The notes under the pieces are model-generated. The model was not told where the DNA came from and made no database searches. It saw nothing but the letters and a program-made list of their open reading frames with translations. A stretch of 64,000 bases of DNA, from positions 102,178 through 166,177 of the forward strand of contig CAXUKO010000015.1 in NCBI GenBank assembly GCA_964251665.1, in the 5' to 3' direction. The translations under genes were made by a program, and so were the position numbers. This document shows positions 52,424-61,531 of this stretch, one piece after another; position 1 is the first letter of the stretch, and each line of letters opens with the position of its first letter. The DNA comes from JBBQLG01 sp964251665 (GTDB lineage Bacteria; Bacteroidota; Bacteroidia; Cytophagales; Spirosomataceae).

Positions 52424-53929
52424 CTACTGACCATTATGCAGGGTAAATTCGTCGAAAACGGCTTTCTGATTGCCGGACCCCTGCGCCGTAATCCCCACCC
52501 GAACGGCGCGATCCCAGGGCGGCAGAAACGCCCCGTCAACCGGCTTTTCGTTCAGAGCCTGGTAGGTTTTGCCATCCGTTGCGTAAGCAAACGTGAATAA
52601 ATGGCCGTCTTTTGCCCGCATACGAAGGGTAACCGGGCCGTTGGCTGCCAGCGGTTTTGTGGCAATCACGGATAGTTTCTTGCGTTCCAGTTTCCAGAGC
52701 CGGATCGTTTTGCCGTCAGTCGAGATACCCAGGGCGTTATCGTCGTCACCGATGGCGGCTAACCCCGGCTGGGCTTTAGAGTGTTTGAGGTCTACCGTTG
52801 TGCTGGCCGTGTAATCACCCGACAGCGTGCGCCGGGCCAGCGCGGCACCCAGGGAAACCGGCGTCGCCTTCAGGGCGAGGGTGCCTTTTTTGAGTGTAAA
52901 TTTTGGCTCCTGAAAGACAGACCATTCCCACTGACGCGACAGGGTTTTGTCAGAAAATGAATCCGTCAGGGTCGTAGGTACGGGCTTTATATAGGTTTCG
53001 ATGGGTGTTTCCGGCCGGAACCTGATCCAGCCATCCGCCGTAAACACGAACTCCCTCATCAGGGCCTGCCGACCGGTGTAGACGGTGCTCTCCTTATCGT
53101 AGGCATGGTAGAAAAAGTAGAACTTGCCGTCTTTCTCAATAGCTGTACCGTGGCCGGGGCAGCGCCATTGTGCATCGCCGGTCAACACCGGGTTTTTGTC
53201 GTATTTCTCCCACGGACCGAGCAAATTTTTGGCCCGCGCCACACCCGTAGCGTAGGTACAGCCGCCCCCGCAGCAACCCGCCCCGGCGTACAAGGCATAA
53301 TAATACCCACCATGTTTCAGCATGGAAACGCCTTCGACCAGGCGGTGTTCCCAGGGAGCATCGTCGCGGAACAACTGCTTTTTTTCGCCGGTCAGGGCCG
53401 TCCGTTCCTCGTTCATGGGCTGCGCCCAGATGGGAGTTGGCTGCCCCACGCTGTTGCCGTCTTCTTTCCAGATCAGGTACAACTGGCCGTTTTCGTCGCG
53501 CATGGGAAACGCATCAATGGACCCGTCGGCCTGACCCACCAGCGGGCCATGATCGCGGTAGGGGCCTTCGGGCCGGTCGGCGCTGGCTACGGCAACGCAT
53601 AAATTCCCGCCTTTTTTATGGGCCGTGTAGTAGACGTAAATTCTGCCCTTATCCTGCGTGAGTTCGGGTGCCCAAAAATAGTAGTCCGCCCAGGCGGGCA
53701 GCTTCGTAAACACGTTGCCGACGGTTTGCCACGTAACCAGATCGCTGGATTTCAGTAGGGGATAGGCCGGAAACCAGTTTGACGTGGTGGCCGACGCCCA
53801 GTACGAATCGCCCACTTTAATGATGGATGGGTCGGGATAATCACCGGGAATGACGGCGGGCTGCGCCTGAGCCGATAAAGAGCCTATCGTTGTCAGTAAA
53901 AGGAAAGACAGGAGTTGGGTCAGTTTCAT
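52424..53929 (-). CDS. Secreted glycoside hydrolase family 43 protein with C-terminal beta-sandwich
   Basis: The 501-residue protein has a signal peptide ending in AQAQ and a five-bladed GH43 propeller. Candidate catalytic residues are Asp in GDYPDPSII (general base), Asp in SIDAFPM and Glu in VEGVSML (general acid), at the usual spacing. A C-terminal region of about 190 residues (TDSFSDKTLSRQWEWSVF onward) is the concanavalin-like GH43_C2 sandwich. GH43 enzymes remove arabinofuranosyl or xylosyl units from plant glycans. As the last gene of the PUL it probably works in the periplasm on oligosaccharides imported by the SusCD pair. The CCGGGC segment holds several adjacent cysteines. Confidence 0.9.
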   Translation of the reverse strand: MKLTQLLSFLLLTTIGSLSAQAQPAVIPGDYPDPSIIKVGDSYWASATTSNWFPAYPLLKSSDLVTWQTVGNVFTKLPAWADYYFWAPELTQDKGRIYVYYTAHKKGGNLCVAVASADRPEGPYRDHGPLVGQADGSIDAFPMRDENGQLYLIWKEDGNSVGQPTPIWAQPMNEERTALTGEKKQLFRDDAPWEHRLVEGVSMLKHGGYYYALYAGAGCCGGGCTYATGVARAKNLLGPWEKYDKNPVLTGDAQWRCPGHGTAIEKDGKFYFFYHAYDKESTVYTGRQALMREFVFTADGWIRFRPETPIETYIKPVPTTLTDSFSDKTLSRQWEWSVFQEPKFTLKKGTLALKATPVSLGAALARRTLSGDYTASTTVDLKHSKAQPGLAAIGDDDNALGISTDGKTIRLWKLERKKLSVIATKPLAANGPVTLRMRAKDGHLFTFAYATDGKTYQALNEKPVDGAFLPPWDRAVRVGITAQGSGNQKAVFDEFTLHNGQ

Positions 53930-53952
53930 AGGTAAAAAATGCGGTCGTTTCT

Positions 53953-54017
53953 GTCATCCTGAGGGACGAAGGATCTTGGCTGCCTAACCGCTAAGATCCT
54001 TCGTCCCTCAGGATGAC
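53953..54017. repeat. REP-like inverted repeat, family B copy 1
   Basis: A 25-base perfect inverted repeat (53953-53977 with 53993-54017) with a 15-base loop. The arm reads GTCATCCTGAGGGACGAAGG and then ATCTT. It is the same design as 55195-55276 with matched changes. There is no T-tract. It lies between the two GH43 genes. Confidence 0.8.
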
Positions 54018-54105
54018 AAGAATTTGGCTGATTGAGTACTCAAAAAGGCATTATAATCTTAAACAGTTTCCATAGTCGCGAATGGCTATCAAATGGCTAT
54101 GCTGT

Positions 54106-55152
54106 TTACTCGCCCGAGGGCCGTTTAAGGTAATCGGTCAGGCCGACGGGTGAGCCGAAATCGGGTGAGCCGTCCGCTTTCCAGGTAAAGGGCTGCATTC
54201 GGGCCGACCGGAAATCACCACAGCCCTGCCCTGATGCCGGGTTTGCGTGATAGAGAAGCCAGTTTTCGCGGCCATCCCGTGAGGTGAAGAAACTGTTGTG
54301 GCCAACGCCGTACGTACCATTGCCACTGTAGGGTCCGAACACTGGATTCTGGGCTTTCGTCCACGCCGTTGCGGTAGCAAGATCAGCCGTGGTATCTGCC
54401 GCCAGCTCACCTAAAGCGTACTGATCGGTCCCGCAAAAGCTGGCCGAATAGGTCAGGAAAACCCGGTTGTTATGCGTCAGAAACTCCGGGCCTTCGTTCA
54501 CGGCAAAGCCCTGTTTCTCCCACGTCAGTGTTGGTGTAGAAACCTGAATGCGTGACCCCGTTGCCGTGTACGGATTCGCCAGTTTACACATATAAATGTT
54601 CTGCTGGCCACCCACGCTGGTTTCCCAGCCCGACCAGGCAAAGTACAATTGTCCGCTAAGCTGCAGCACGGTGCCGTCGATGGCCCATTTGTCGTCGGGC
54701 AGGTTCAATTGCCCCCGGTCCGTCCAGGTGCCGGTAGTCGGGTCGGGGGCTGCGTTTTCGAGCACGAACATCCGGTGCGTGGCATCAACGCCGTTGTTAT
54801 CAGCTGCATAATAGATGTACCATTTGCCGTTCAGGAAATGGAGTTCCGGTGCCCAGATGTCGCGGGAGTTGGGGCCGGTTGCCGGGGGCGTCCAGACCGT
54901 AACGGGCCGGGCCGCGCTCAGGCGGCTCATGGCCGACGTTTTATAAATCTGGAGGTTATTACCGGTGGTATGCATCACGTAATAAAACCCGTCTCTATAC
55001 GTCACCCAGGGGTCGGGAGCGGGGGAGAGAATCGGGTTTTTAAACTTGCCAACCGTATCGACTGTCGACACTGGGGGAGGGGGCGTAGTAGAGGGGGTGT
55101 CTGTCGATTTACAGGCGTAGATGGCGAGTAAAAGAAACAGGAAGTTTTTCAT
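54106..55152 (-). CDS. GH43-family lipoprotein, probable arabinofuranosidase
   Basis: From the ATG at 55152 the 348-residue product has a short signal peptide and lipobox IYAC (Cys14), so it is a lipoprotein. A Thr/Pro-rich linker precedes a single GH43 propeller. The N-terminal Asp is in SPAPDPWVTYRDG, the middle Asp in KWAIDGTVLQL, and the Glu in VNEGPEFLTHNN, the general pattern of GH43 alpha-L-arabinofuranosidases. It has no C-terminal sandwich. It is encoded between SusD and the other GH43, with a REP-like element on each side. Confidence 0.88.
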   Translation of the reverse strand: MKNFLFLLLAIYACKSTDTPSTTPPPPVSTVDTVGKFKNPILSPAPDPWVTYRDGFYYVMHTTGNNLQIYKTSAMSRLSAARPVTVWTPPATGPNSRDIWAPELHFLNGKWYIYYAADNNGVDATHRMFVLENAAPDPTTGTWTDRGQLNLPDDKWAIDGTVLQLSGQLYFAWSGWETSVGGQQNIYMCKLANPYTATGSRIQVSTPTLTWEKQGFAVNEGPEFLTHNNRVFLTYSASFCGTDQYALGELAADTTADLATATAWTKAQNPVFGPYSGNGTYGVGHNSFFTSRDGRENWLLYHANPASGQGCGDFRSARMQPFTWKADGSPDFGSPVGLTDYLKRPSGE

Positions 55153-55194
55153 CGTTGAAGGCAAAAAGGACAGTAGTATGAGGGCTGCTTAAAG

Positions 55195-55276
55195 GTATGA
55201 TTTGTCATGCTGAGGAACGAAGCATCTTAGCGGTTAGGGGCTAAGATGCTTCGTTCCTCAGCATGACAAATCATAC
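55195..55276. repeat. REP-like inverted repeat, family B copy 2
   Basis: A 36-base perfect inverted repeat (55195-55230 with 55241-55276) with a 10-base loop. Its core, GTCATGCTGAGGAACGAAGC plus ATCTTAG, differs from copy 1 only at positions changed in both arms. It lies between the SusD and GH43 lipoprotein genes with no clear T-tract. Confidence 0.82.
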
Positions 55277-55306
55277 ATGCTGCGGTTCTTTATGTTTGCA
55301 AGCTCA

Positions 55307-56830
55307 TTAATAACCCGGATTCTGCGTGAGGTTCGGGTTCAGGTCGCGGTCGAGCTGGGGAATGGGCAGCAACTCACTTTTTCCCTTCACAAACGTACTG
55401 AACGCCGGATCACGGACGGCCAGCTGCGGACCCAGATCACCCCAGCGGGCCAGGTCGTTCCAGCGGTGACCTTCGCCCGATAGCTCCGTAACGCGCTCGT
55501 GCTTGAGCTGCGCCAGAAACAGATCCTGCGTCAGGCCCGGTCTGGCCACCGAGAGTTTAGGCAGGCCCGCCCGTTGCCGCACCTGATCCACGTAGGGATA
55601 GGCCTGCGCCGTTTTGCCGGTAGCGTTCAGGGCTTCGGCGTACATCAGCAGTACATCGGCGTAGCGAATATAACGCCAGTTGTTGGGTGAGCGGTAGCCT
55701 TCTTCGTTCTTCCAGTGATCGTTCTGAAACTTGCGGAACCACACGCGTTTGTTGTCGGTGCCGTAACGTTGCAGAAACGTCTGGCCGTAAATCTGGGTAA
55801 AAGCGGGGCCGCGCACATCGGTCGAGTCGAACAGAAATGATGCTTCCAGACGCGGGTCGCGGGCACCGGCAGTCGTTTTCTCGTAAAACTCACGGGTGGG
55901 CCAGCGCTGCGCTTCACCATCGGACCAGCCAATGCCGCTCGGCCCGAAAAACTGGGCCAGTGAGGTACCGTAGTTCTGGTTCGGCGTCTGGCTGTCATCG
56001 TCGGTGTATTCGGCGGGGTTGATCTGAAACTGCCACTCAAAAACCGACTCCTTATTGTTCTCCGTCGAGATCAGGAAGTTATCCCGGTAGTTAGGCATCA
56101 AGGCATAAATGGTTTTGCCCTCGCCTTCTACCAGCCACTGCAACGGCGTCAGCGACTCGGTGTATTTCCGCTCCTGCATATAGGCTTTCGCCAGCAGCGC
56201 ATAGGCAGACCCTTTGGTCGCCCGGCCCAGATCGGCACCGCTGTAGGTCGTTGGCAGTACGGCAGCGGCATCGGTCAGGTCTTTCTCGATCTGCGCCCAC
56301 ACCTGCGCCGTTGTAGCCGAAGCGGGCCGGTCACCCACCACCGACGTTTGCAGAATCAGCGGCACGTTGCCAAAAATCGTAACCAGGTGGTAGTAGTACA
56401 TGGCCCGTAGAAACTTGGCTTCACCGATATAGCGGGCCTTCAGCGCAGCATCCATCGTGATGTTCGGCACGTTGTCCGTTACCTGATTGGCCCGGTTAAC
56501 ACCGATGTAATTGTCGTCCCAGACGGCTACGGCATTGCCATAATTGTAGTCCGTGACCAGAAACTGGTCCATGTTGTTGACAATGTCGGTAGCTGGACTC
56601 TGGCTGCGGCCCTCGTCTGACCGGATGATGTAATAGAATGGCATCCAGCGCGAAATGCCGCCCCGGTGCATGGTGCTGTACACCGCATTGACCCCGGCCA
56701 GCGCATCGGCATCGGTTTTCCAGAACGACTGGGTCGTTAGCTGGTTGGGGTTCACAATATCTAAGTTCCGGTCGCAGGCCGTCAGCAGCGATGCAGCGGC
56801 CAGGCCCAGACAGATGAATATGGTTTTCAT
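55307..56830 (-). CDS. SusD/RagB family glycan-binding lipoprotein
   Basis: The 507-residue protein has a signal peptide with lipobox LTAC (Cys19) and the mature start DRNLDIVNPNQLTT. SusD features are GEAKFLRAMYYYHLVTIFGNVPL near residue 135 and, at the C-terminus, RYADVLLMYAEALN, LFLAQLKHERVTELSGEGHRWNDLARWGD and the NPNLTQNPGY ending. SusD proteins sit on the outer membrane and form a lid over SusC. The stop of susC precedes it by 18 bases, so the pair is co-transcribed. Confidence 0.95.
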   Translation of the reverse strand: MKTIFICLGLAAASLLTACDRNLDIVNPNQLTTQSFWKTDADALAGVNAVYSTMHRGGISRWMPFYYIIRSDEGRSQSPATDIVNNMDQFLVTDYNYGNAVAVWDDNYIGVNRANQVTDNVPNITMDAALKARYIGEAKFLRAMYYYHLVTIFGNVPLILQTSVVGDRPASATTAQVWAQIEKDLTDAAAVLPTTYSGADLGRATKGSAYALLAKAYMQERKYTESLTPLQWLVEGEGKTIYALMPNYRDNFLISTENNKESVFEWQFQINPAEYTDDDSQTPNQNYGTSLAQFFGPSGIGWSDGEAQRWPTREFYEKTTAGARDPRLEASFLFDSTDVRGPAFTQIYGQTFLQRYGTDNKRVWFRKFQNDHWKNEEGYRSPNNWRYIRYADVLLMYAEALNATGKTAQAYPYVDQVRQRAGLPKLSVARPGLTQDLFLAQLKHERVTELSGEGHRWNDLARWGDLGPQLAVRDPAFSTFVKGKSELLPIPQLDRDLNPNLTQNPGY

Positions 56831-56848
56831 GAGTAAGATGCGTTAGAA

Positions 56849-59800
56849 TTAAAAATCACCCGTAATACCGACTGAAATCACGCGGGGCGAGGGCCAGTGA
56901 CCATTGTCCAAGCCGCGTTCCTGAATGCCTTGTCCCGTTACGTCGGGATCGAGACCTGAATACTTCGTAACGGTAAACAGGTTCTGCCCACTAACGTACA
57001 GCCGGGCGTTACGAACGTTGACTTTGGTCAGGAACGCTTTGGGGAAGGTATAGCCCACCTCCACGTTACGCACCCGCACATACGATGCATTTTCGAGCCA
57101 GCGGTCGGTGTAGGCAAAGTTGTTGGCAATGATGCCCTGATTCCCGGACTCAAGGCCAATGCGCGGGTCGCTGGTGTTGGTATTGGTTGGCGACCACGGA
57201 TTAACGTCCCGGCGGAAATTGGTTAACTGGTAGCTGTCTAAACTCCGTCGAACGTCATTATACACCGTGTAGCCAAACACACCCACTAACTGCACGTTCA
57301 GGCTGAACTGCTTGTAGCTGGCGTTGAACTGGGCACCGGCCTGTAGTTTCGGCCAGGGCGAACCGACAAACTGCCGGTCATCGTTCTGCGTAATCCGGCC
57401 ATCACCATTGGTGTCCACGTAGCGAATGTCGCCGGGCTTGGCATCGGGCTGAATCAGCGAGCCATCTTTGCCTTTGTAGTTGTTGACTTCCTCCTGCGAC
57501 TGGAAGATACCGGCCGTTTTCAGCACGTACCACTGCCCGACGGGGTTACCCACCTGCGAGCGGGTGTTGCCACTCTGGATATAATTGACGTTCTGGCCCT
57601 GATTGCCAACGTTCTCGATCCGGTTTTTGATGGTCGTGAAATTACCCGACACATCCCATTTAAACGGGTGTTCGTTGTTGCGGTATGTAGCCGAGAACTC
57701 AAGTCCCTGGTTGCGGATCGACGCCGTGTTCACGTACGGATTACCCTGCAAATTGCCCAGATAACCCGGTACCGCCAGGTTCAGGATGGCATCCGACGAC
57801 AGTGAGTTATAGTAGTTGATTTCGGTCGAGATGCGGTTGTTCAGGAAACTGGCCGTAACGCCGTAGTTCTGCGACAGCCGCTGTTCCCAGCGCAGATCAG
57901 GGTTAGCCAACTGGGCCTGATAGGCTCCCACATTAGGCGTCTGATCCGGTCCAAAAATAGCACGCGGGTTATTGTTGATAAAAGCCGTATACGGGAAGGA
58001 ACCCAGAGTCGGCACCACAATGCCCAGCTTACCATACGAAGCATTCAGTTTCAGGTCTGAAAGCCAGCCAACCTGAAAAAACTTCTCCTGACTGATCCGC
58101 CAGGCACCGGCAATCGACGGGAAGAAGCCCGTCCGGTAGTTGGATCCAAACCGTGAATCCTGATCGACCCGGCCGGTCAGCGTCAGCAGATACTTGTCGT
58201 TGTAGGTGTAATTGAGCCGGCCCAGATAACCCAGAATCCGATAGTCGGTGTCGGTGCCGCCAGCCGAGTTGGAGATGCCCGTTGCCGCGTTAATGGTCGA
58301 GAAATACTGCCCGCCCGACGTCGCCAGATTAGTCCGCGCTCCCGTCGTGTTATCGCGCCGGGCCGTTTGCTGACTAACGCCCACTACCCCGTTAATGCTG
58401 TGCAACCCGAATACCTTGTTGAAATTCAGCGTATGCTCGAACAGAAGGCTGTAGTACCGAGACCGGTCTTCGGTTACCGAACTGGGTACGACGGCGGCAT
58501 TGTACTGATACACCCCGATCTGACGCAGTCCCTGATTATAGTCGAAACTGACTTCCAGCCCGGCATTGAAGCGGTAGGTCAGCCAGTCGGCGAACTTGAA
58601 GTCGACGAAGGCGTTACCCACAGCCTTGGCATAATTGCTTTTGTTAGTCGACAGCGTGCGGGCCGCCACCGGGTTAAAGGCGTACGTGACGGCGTCGGGA
58701 TAAGTACCAATGCCATACCCGCTGGGGTTGGTTGCGCTAACATAACGTGGGTCCTGCACCGGAATGACGGGCAGCATACCGGCCATGTCGTAAATCGGGT
58801 TAATGCCCACCGGCGGGTTCTGAATGTTGGAATTCGTCAGTACCACGTTTTCGCCCACTGTGAACCGCCCCAGCACACTCCGCGTATTAATCCGCAGACT
58901 GGCCCGGTCGAAGTTGCTGCCGATGACGTAGCCGTCATTCTTGAAATACGAACCGGAAATCAGGTACGTACCGGTTTTAGTACCACCCGAGAGCGTCAGG
59001 TTATAGTCCTGTAAACTGCCGGTATGCAAGACCTGATCCTGCCAGTTGGTGTTGATGTTCGGGTTGAAGGTTGCCGTTGCCACGCTGGCCGGGGGCGTCT
59101 GGCCCGAGTTCTGATACTGCTGCCGCTGCAAAGCCGCAAACCCCGACGCATCCGTCACGTCCCAGCGTTTGTAAATCTGCTGCGCTCCGTACTTGGCCGA
59201 AAACGACACCCGTACCGGTCCTTCTTTACCCTGTTTCGTGGTGATGATAATGACCCCGTTGGCCGCCCGAGAGCCATAAATGGCCGCAGCCGAGGCATCT
59301 TTCAACACCTGAATAGACTCAATATCGTCGTTGTTGATGGTTGTATTGGCATCCGCAATCATGCCGTCGATGACGTACAGCGGGTCGGTATTCAGGAAGC
59401 TGGCGACACCCCGGATCTGAATGGAAGCCTGCTGCCCCGGTACCCCGGTATTGCGTACCGTTACCCCCGGTGATAAACCCTGAATGGATTCTGCCAGTGA
59501 GTTAGCCGTTACCTTGTTAGACTGGGCCGGGTTAATAACGTCGTTGGCACCTGTCACGTCCCGCTTGCGAACCGTCTGATAGCCAATCACGACCACCTCG
59601 TTGAGCGTCCGGTTATCTGGCACCAGCTTAACGCTGACGGTTGTCTGATTGGTTATAGCCACGTCCTGACTGGTGTAACCCACACTGGATACCGTAATTG
59701 TTGTGGCATTGTCGCCTACGTTCAGCACAAAGTTGCCAGTGGCATCGGTTGTTGTGCCGTTCTGCGTGCCTTTTTCAATGATGGATACCCCCGGCAGTCC

Positions 59801-60301
59801 GGCGTTATTCTCGTCGAGTACCTGTCCGGTGATGCGTTTCACCACCGGGGCTTCCGGCTGTTCGGTCTGTAAGGATTCGGTCACGGGCGGCTGATTGGCG
59901 GTGCTGGCCGTAGGCGCTGGTTTTTCGGGTTTCGGCGCGGGAGCGGCCTGAATCACGATCACATTGTCGTTCACCTTGCGGAACCGCAGTCCCTGCGTGG
60001 TGAGCAGGCTGGTCAGCACCTGTTCCAGCGAACCGGTTTCCACATCAACGTCGGTCTGCCGACCGGCTACGACCTGATCGTCGTAGGCAAAGCTCACCCG
60101 GAAACGGCGTTCTACGTCCGTCAGGGCTTTTTTCAGGGAGCGATTTCTCAGCCGCCGGAACTCCTCCGGGGCCTGACGTGCGGTTAGGCTGCCAGCATGG
60201 GTCTGGACCTGACTCAGCAGGGGCGCTGTATTGGACTGCGCCGTACTGTACAGGCTTAACCCCATCAGCAGAACGGATAAGGGTAAATACCGATTTTTCA
60301 T
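56849..60301 (-). CDS. SusC/RagA family TonB-dependent transporter with STN domain
   Basis: The 1150-residue outer-membrane protein has a signal peptide (to about residue 21), an N-terminal STN/secretin domain (about 40-115: KALTDVERRFRVSFAYDDQV), a carboxypeptidase-like domain (ITGQVLDENNAGLPGVSII), a plug domain (NEVVVIGYQTVRKRDVTGA with the usual SusC motif, then VYVIDG-like LYVIDGMIAD and GSRAANGVIIITTK) and the beta-barrel. SusC imports glycans together with SusD. The STN domain normally contacts the FecR-type anti-sigma factor encoded just upstream, so this transporter likely signals its ligand to the sigma factor. Confidence 0.96.
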   Translation of the reverse strand: MKNRYLPLSVLLMGLSLYSTAQSNTAPLLSQVQTHAGSLTARQAPEEFRRLRNRSLKKALTDVERRFRVSFAYDDQVVAGRQTDVDVETGSLEQVLTSLLTTQGLRFRKVNDNVIVIQAAPAPKPEKPAPTASTANQPPVTESLQTEQPEAPVVKRITGQVLDENNAGLPGVSIIEKGTQNGTTTDATGNFVLNVGDNATTITVSSVGYTSQDVAITNQTTVSVKLVPDNRTLNEVVVIGYQTVRKRDVTGANDVINPAQSNKVTANSLAESIQGLSPGVTVRNTGVPGQQASIQIRGVASFLNTDPLYVIDGMIADANTTINNDDIESIQVLKDASAAAIYGSRAANGVIIITTKQGKEGPVRVSFSAKYGAQQIYKRWDVTDASGFAALQRQQYQNSGQTPPASVATATFNPNINTNWQDQVLHTGSLQDYNLTLSGGTKTGTYLISGSYFKNDGYVIGSNFDRASLRINTRSVLGRFTVGENVVLTNSNIQNPPVGINPIYDMAGMLPVIPVQDPRYVSATNPSGYGIGTYPDAVTYAFNPVAARTLSTNKSNYAKAVGNAFVDFKFADWLTYRFNAGLEVSFDYNQGLRQIGVYQYNAAVVPSSVTEDRSRYYSLLFEHTLNFNKVFGLHSINGVVGVSQQTARRDNTTGARTNLATSGGQYFSTINAATGISNSAGGTDTDYRILGYLGRLNYTYNDKYLLTLTGRVDQDSRFGSNYRTGFFPSIAGAWRISQEKFFQVGWLSDLKLNASYGKLGIVVPTLGSFPYTAFINNNPRAIFGPDQTPNVGAYQAQLANPDLRWEQRLSQNYGVTASFLNNRISTEINYYNSLSSDAILNLAVPGYLGNLQGNPYVNTASIRNQGLEFSATYRNNEHPFKWDVSGNFTTIKNRIENVGNQGQNVNYIQSGNTRSQVGNPVGQWYVLKTAGIFQSQEEVNNYKGKDGSLIQPDAKPGDIRYVDTNGDGRITQNDDRQFVGSPWPKLQAGAQFNASYKQFSLNVQLVGVFGYTVYNDVRRSLDSYQLTNFRRDVNPWSPTNTNTSDPRIGLESGNQGIIANNFAYTDRWLENASYVRVRNVEVGYTFPKAFLTKVNVRNARLYVSGQNLFTVTKYSGLDPDVTGQGIQERGLDNGHWPSPRVISVGITGDF

Positions 60302-60355
60302 AGAAGTCTGAGCAAGTTAATTTGTCGGATAAATAGAGAATGTAAACACAGAATA

Positions 60356-61432
60356 TCAGTTAGACAGGCGTCGTACGTAGATCCGGTTGCCTTCGCGTTC
60401 GGTGGTGAGGTCGAACGTAGCGGTCAGGGTTTCTACCAGGGTCTCTACACTCTGATTTGCCAGGTTGGCCGTGAACCGCCGGTCGGCGAGGGCGTTGTCT
60501 TCAAAAATCAGTTCAATGCCTTCGGAGTCGTTCAGTTGCCGGGCTACTTCACGCAGGGGCGTTCCCTCAAACACGAACTGATGCTGCACCCAGGCCACGT
60601 GGGGCAGGGCTTTTTCGGGCCGGACCGCCACCCGCTCCACCCCGGCCGTTGCCGTTGCCAGTTCGCCGGGTTTCATTTCCAGCACCCGGTGCGCCGACTG
60701 ACCGGGCTGCGTCAGCGTTACCTTACCTTCCAGCAACATCACGTCGGTATTGCCCCGGCGGGTGTTCACCGTGAACTGCGTGCCGAGCACGGTAATATCC
60801 AGATTGGGGGTGTGCGTCGTGAATTTGACCCGTCCGGCCGGGGTCATCTGTTTGCTGACCCGAAAAAATCCTTCGCCATTCAGCCAGACTTCGCGCGGCT
60901 GACCGGCGGGCCATTTGTCGGTATAGGTCAGCGATGAGTTGCCGTTGAGCAGCACCGTTGAGCCGTCGGGCAGGGTAACGTTGATTGTTTTTCCATAGGC
61001 CGTTCGCACCGTTTGCTGATGCGGCTGCCGGGCGTACCAGACGCTGCCCGCCGTGATGAGGATACCCGCCAGCGACGCAGCCGCTGACCAGCTGCCAATC
61101 CGACGCCAGGGAATCAGCGGCCGAACCGGCCGGTCGTTTGCCTCAACGGCCTGCTCCAGCAGCTGCCAGATGCGCTGCTGACTGGTTTCGGCAAGGGCAT
61201 CGTAGTTCATGCGCAGGTGCAGCAGGAGCGAGGCCGCTTCGTCGATTGTGGTTTGTTGCTGCGGTTGACGGAGCATAAACGTATGCCAGTAAGTCATCAC
61301 CTCATCGTCAGGACTAAGAATCCAGCGACGAAATGAGTCGTCCATCACAAAATTCAGGGCGGTGTAGGTGCTGTAATCGGGTGGGCCGGTAGCGGGTGAA
61401 TCCATAGGGCTGTCAGTTGTCTCTACACCCAT
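60356..61432 (-). CDS. FecR family anti-sigma factor
   Basis: The 358-residue inner-membrane protein has a cytosolic N-terminal region, one membrane helix (about residues 113-131: SWSAAASLAGILITAGSVW) and a periplasmic FecR domain (KTINVTLPDGSTVLLNGNS, GEGFFRVSK, VKFTTHTPNLDITVLGTQFTV). The C-terminal part has the secretin/STN-like domain common in Bacteroidota FecR (LREVARQLNDSEGIELIFED). It should hold the ECF sigma factor inactive until SusC signals. The gene lies 99 bases downstream of the sigma factor gene and 54 bases upstream of susC. Confidence 0.92.
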   Translation of the reverse strand: MGVETTDSPMDSPATGPPDYSTYTALNFVMDDSFRRWILSPDDEVMTYWHTFMLRQPQQQTTIDEAASLLLHLRMNYDALAETSQQRIWQLLEQAVEANDRPVRPLIPWRRIGSWSAAASLAGILITAGSVWYARQPHQQTVRTAYGKTINVTLPDGSTVLLNGNSSLTYTDKWPAGQPREVWLNGEGFFRVSKQMTPAGRVKFTTHTPNLDITVLGTQFTVNTRRGNTDVMLLEGKVTLTQPGQSAHRVLEMKPGELATATAGVERVAVRPEKALPHVAWVQHQFVFEGTPLREVARQLNDSEGIELIFEDNALADRRFTANLANQSVETLVETLTATFDLTTEREGNRIYVRRLSN

Positions 61433-61531
61433 AAGACAACACGTTACGGGATTATCCCCCGGTGATGCAAAAATTTTACAAAATTTTAAGGGGATAGTAC
61501 CGTTTCGATCTAACCGCTCGGTATCAGCGGT

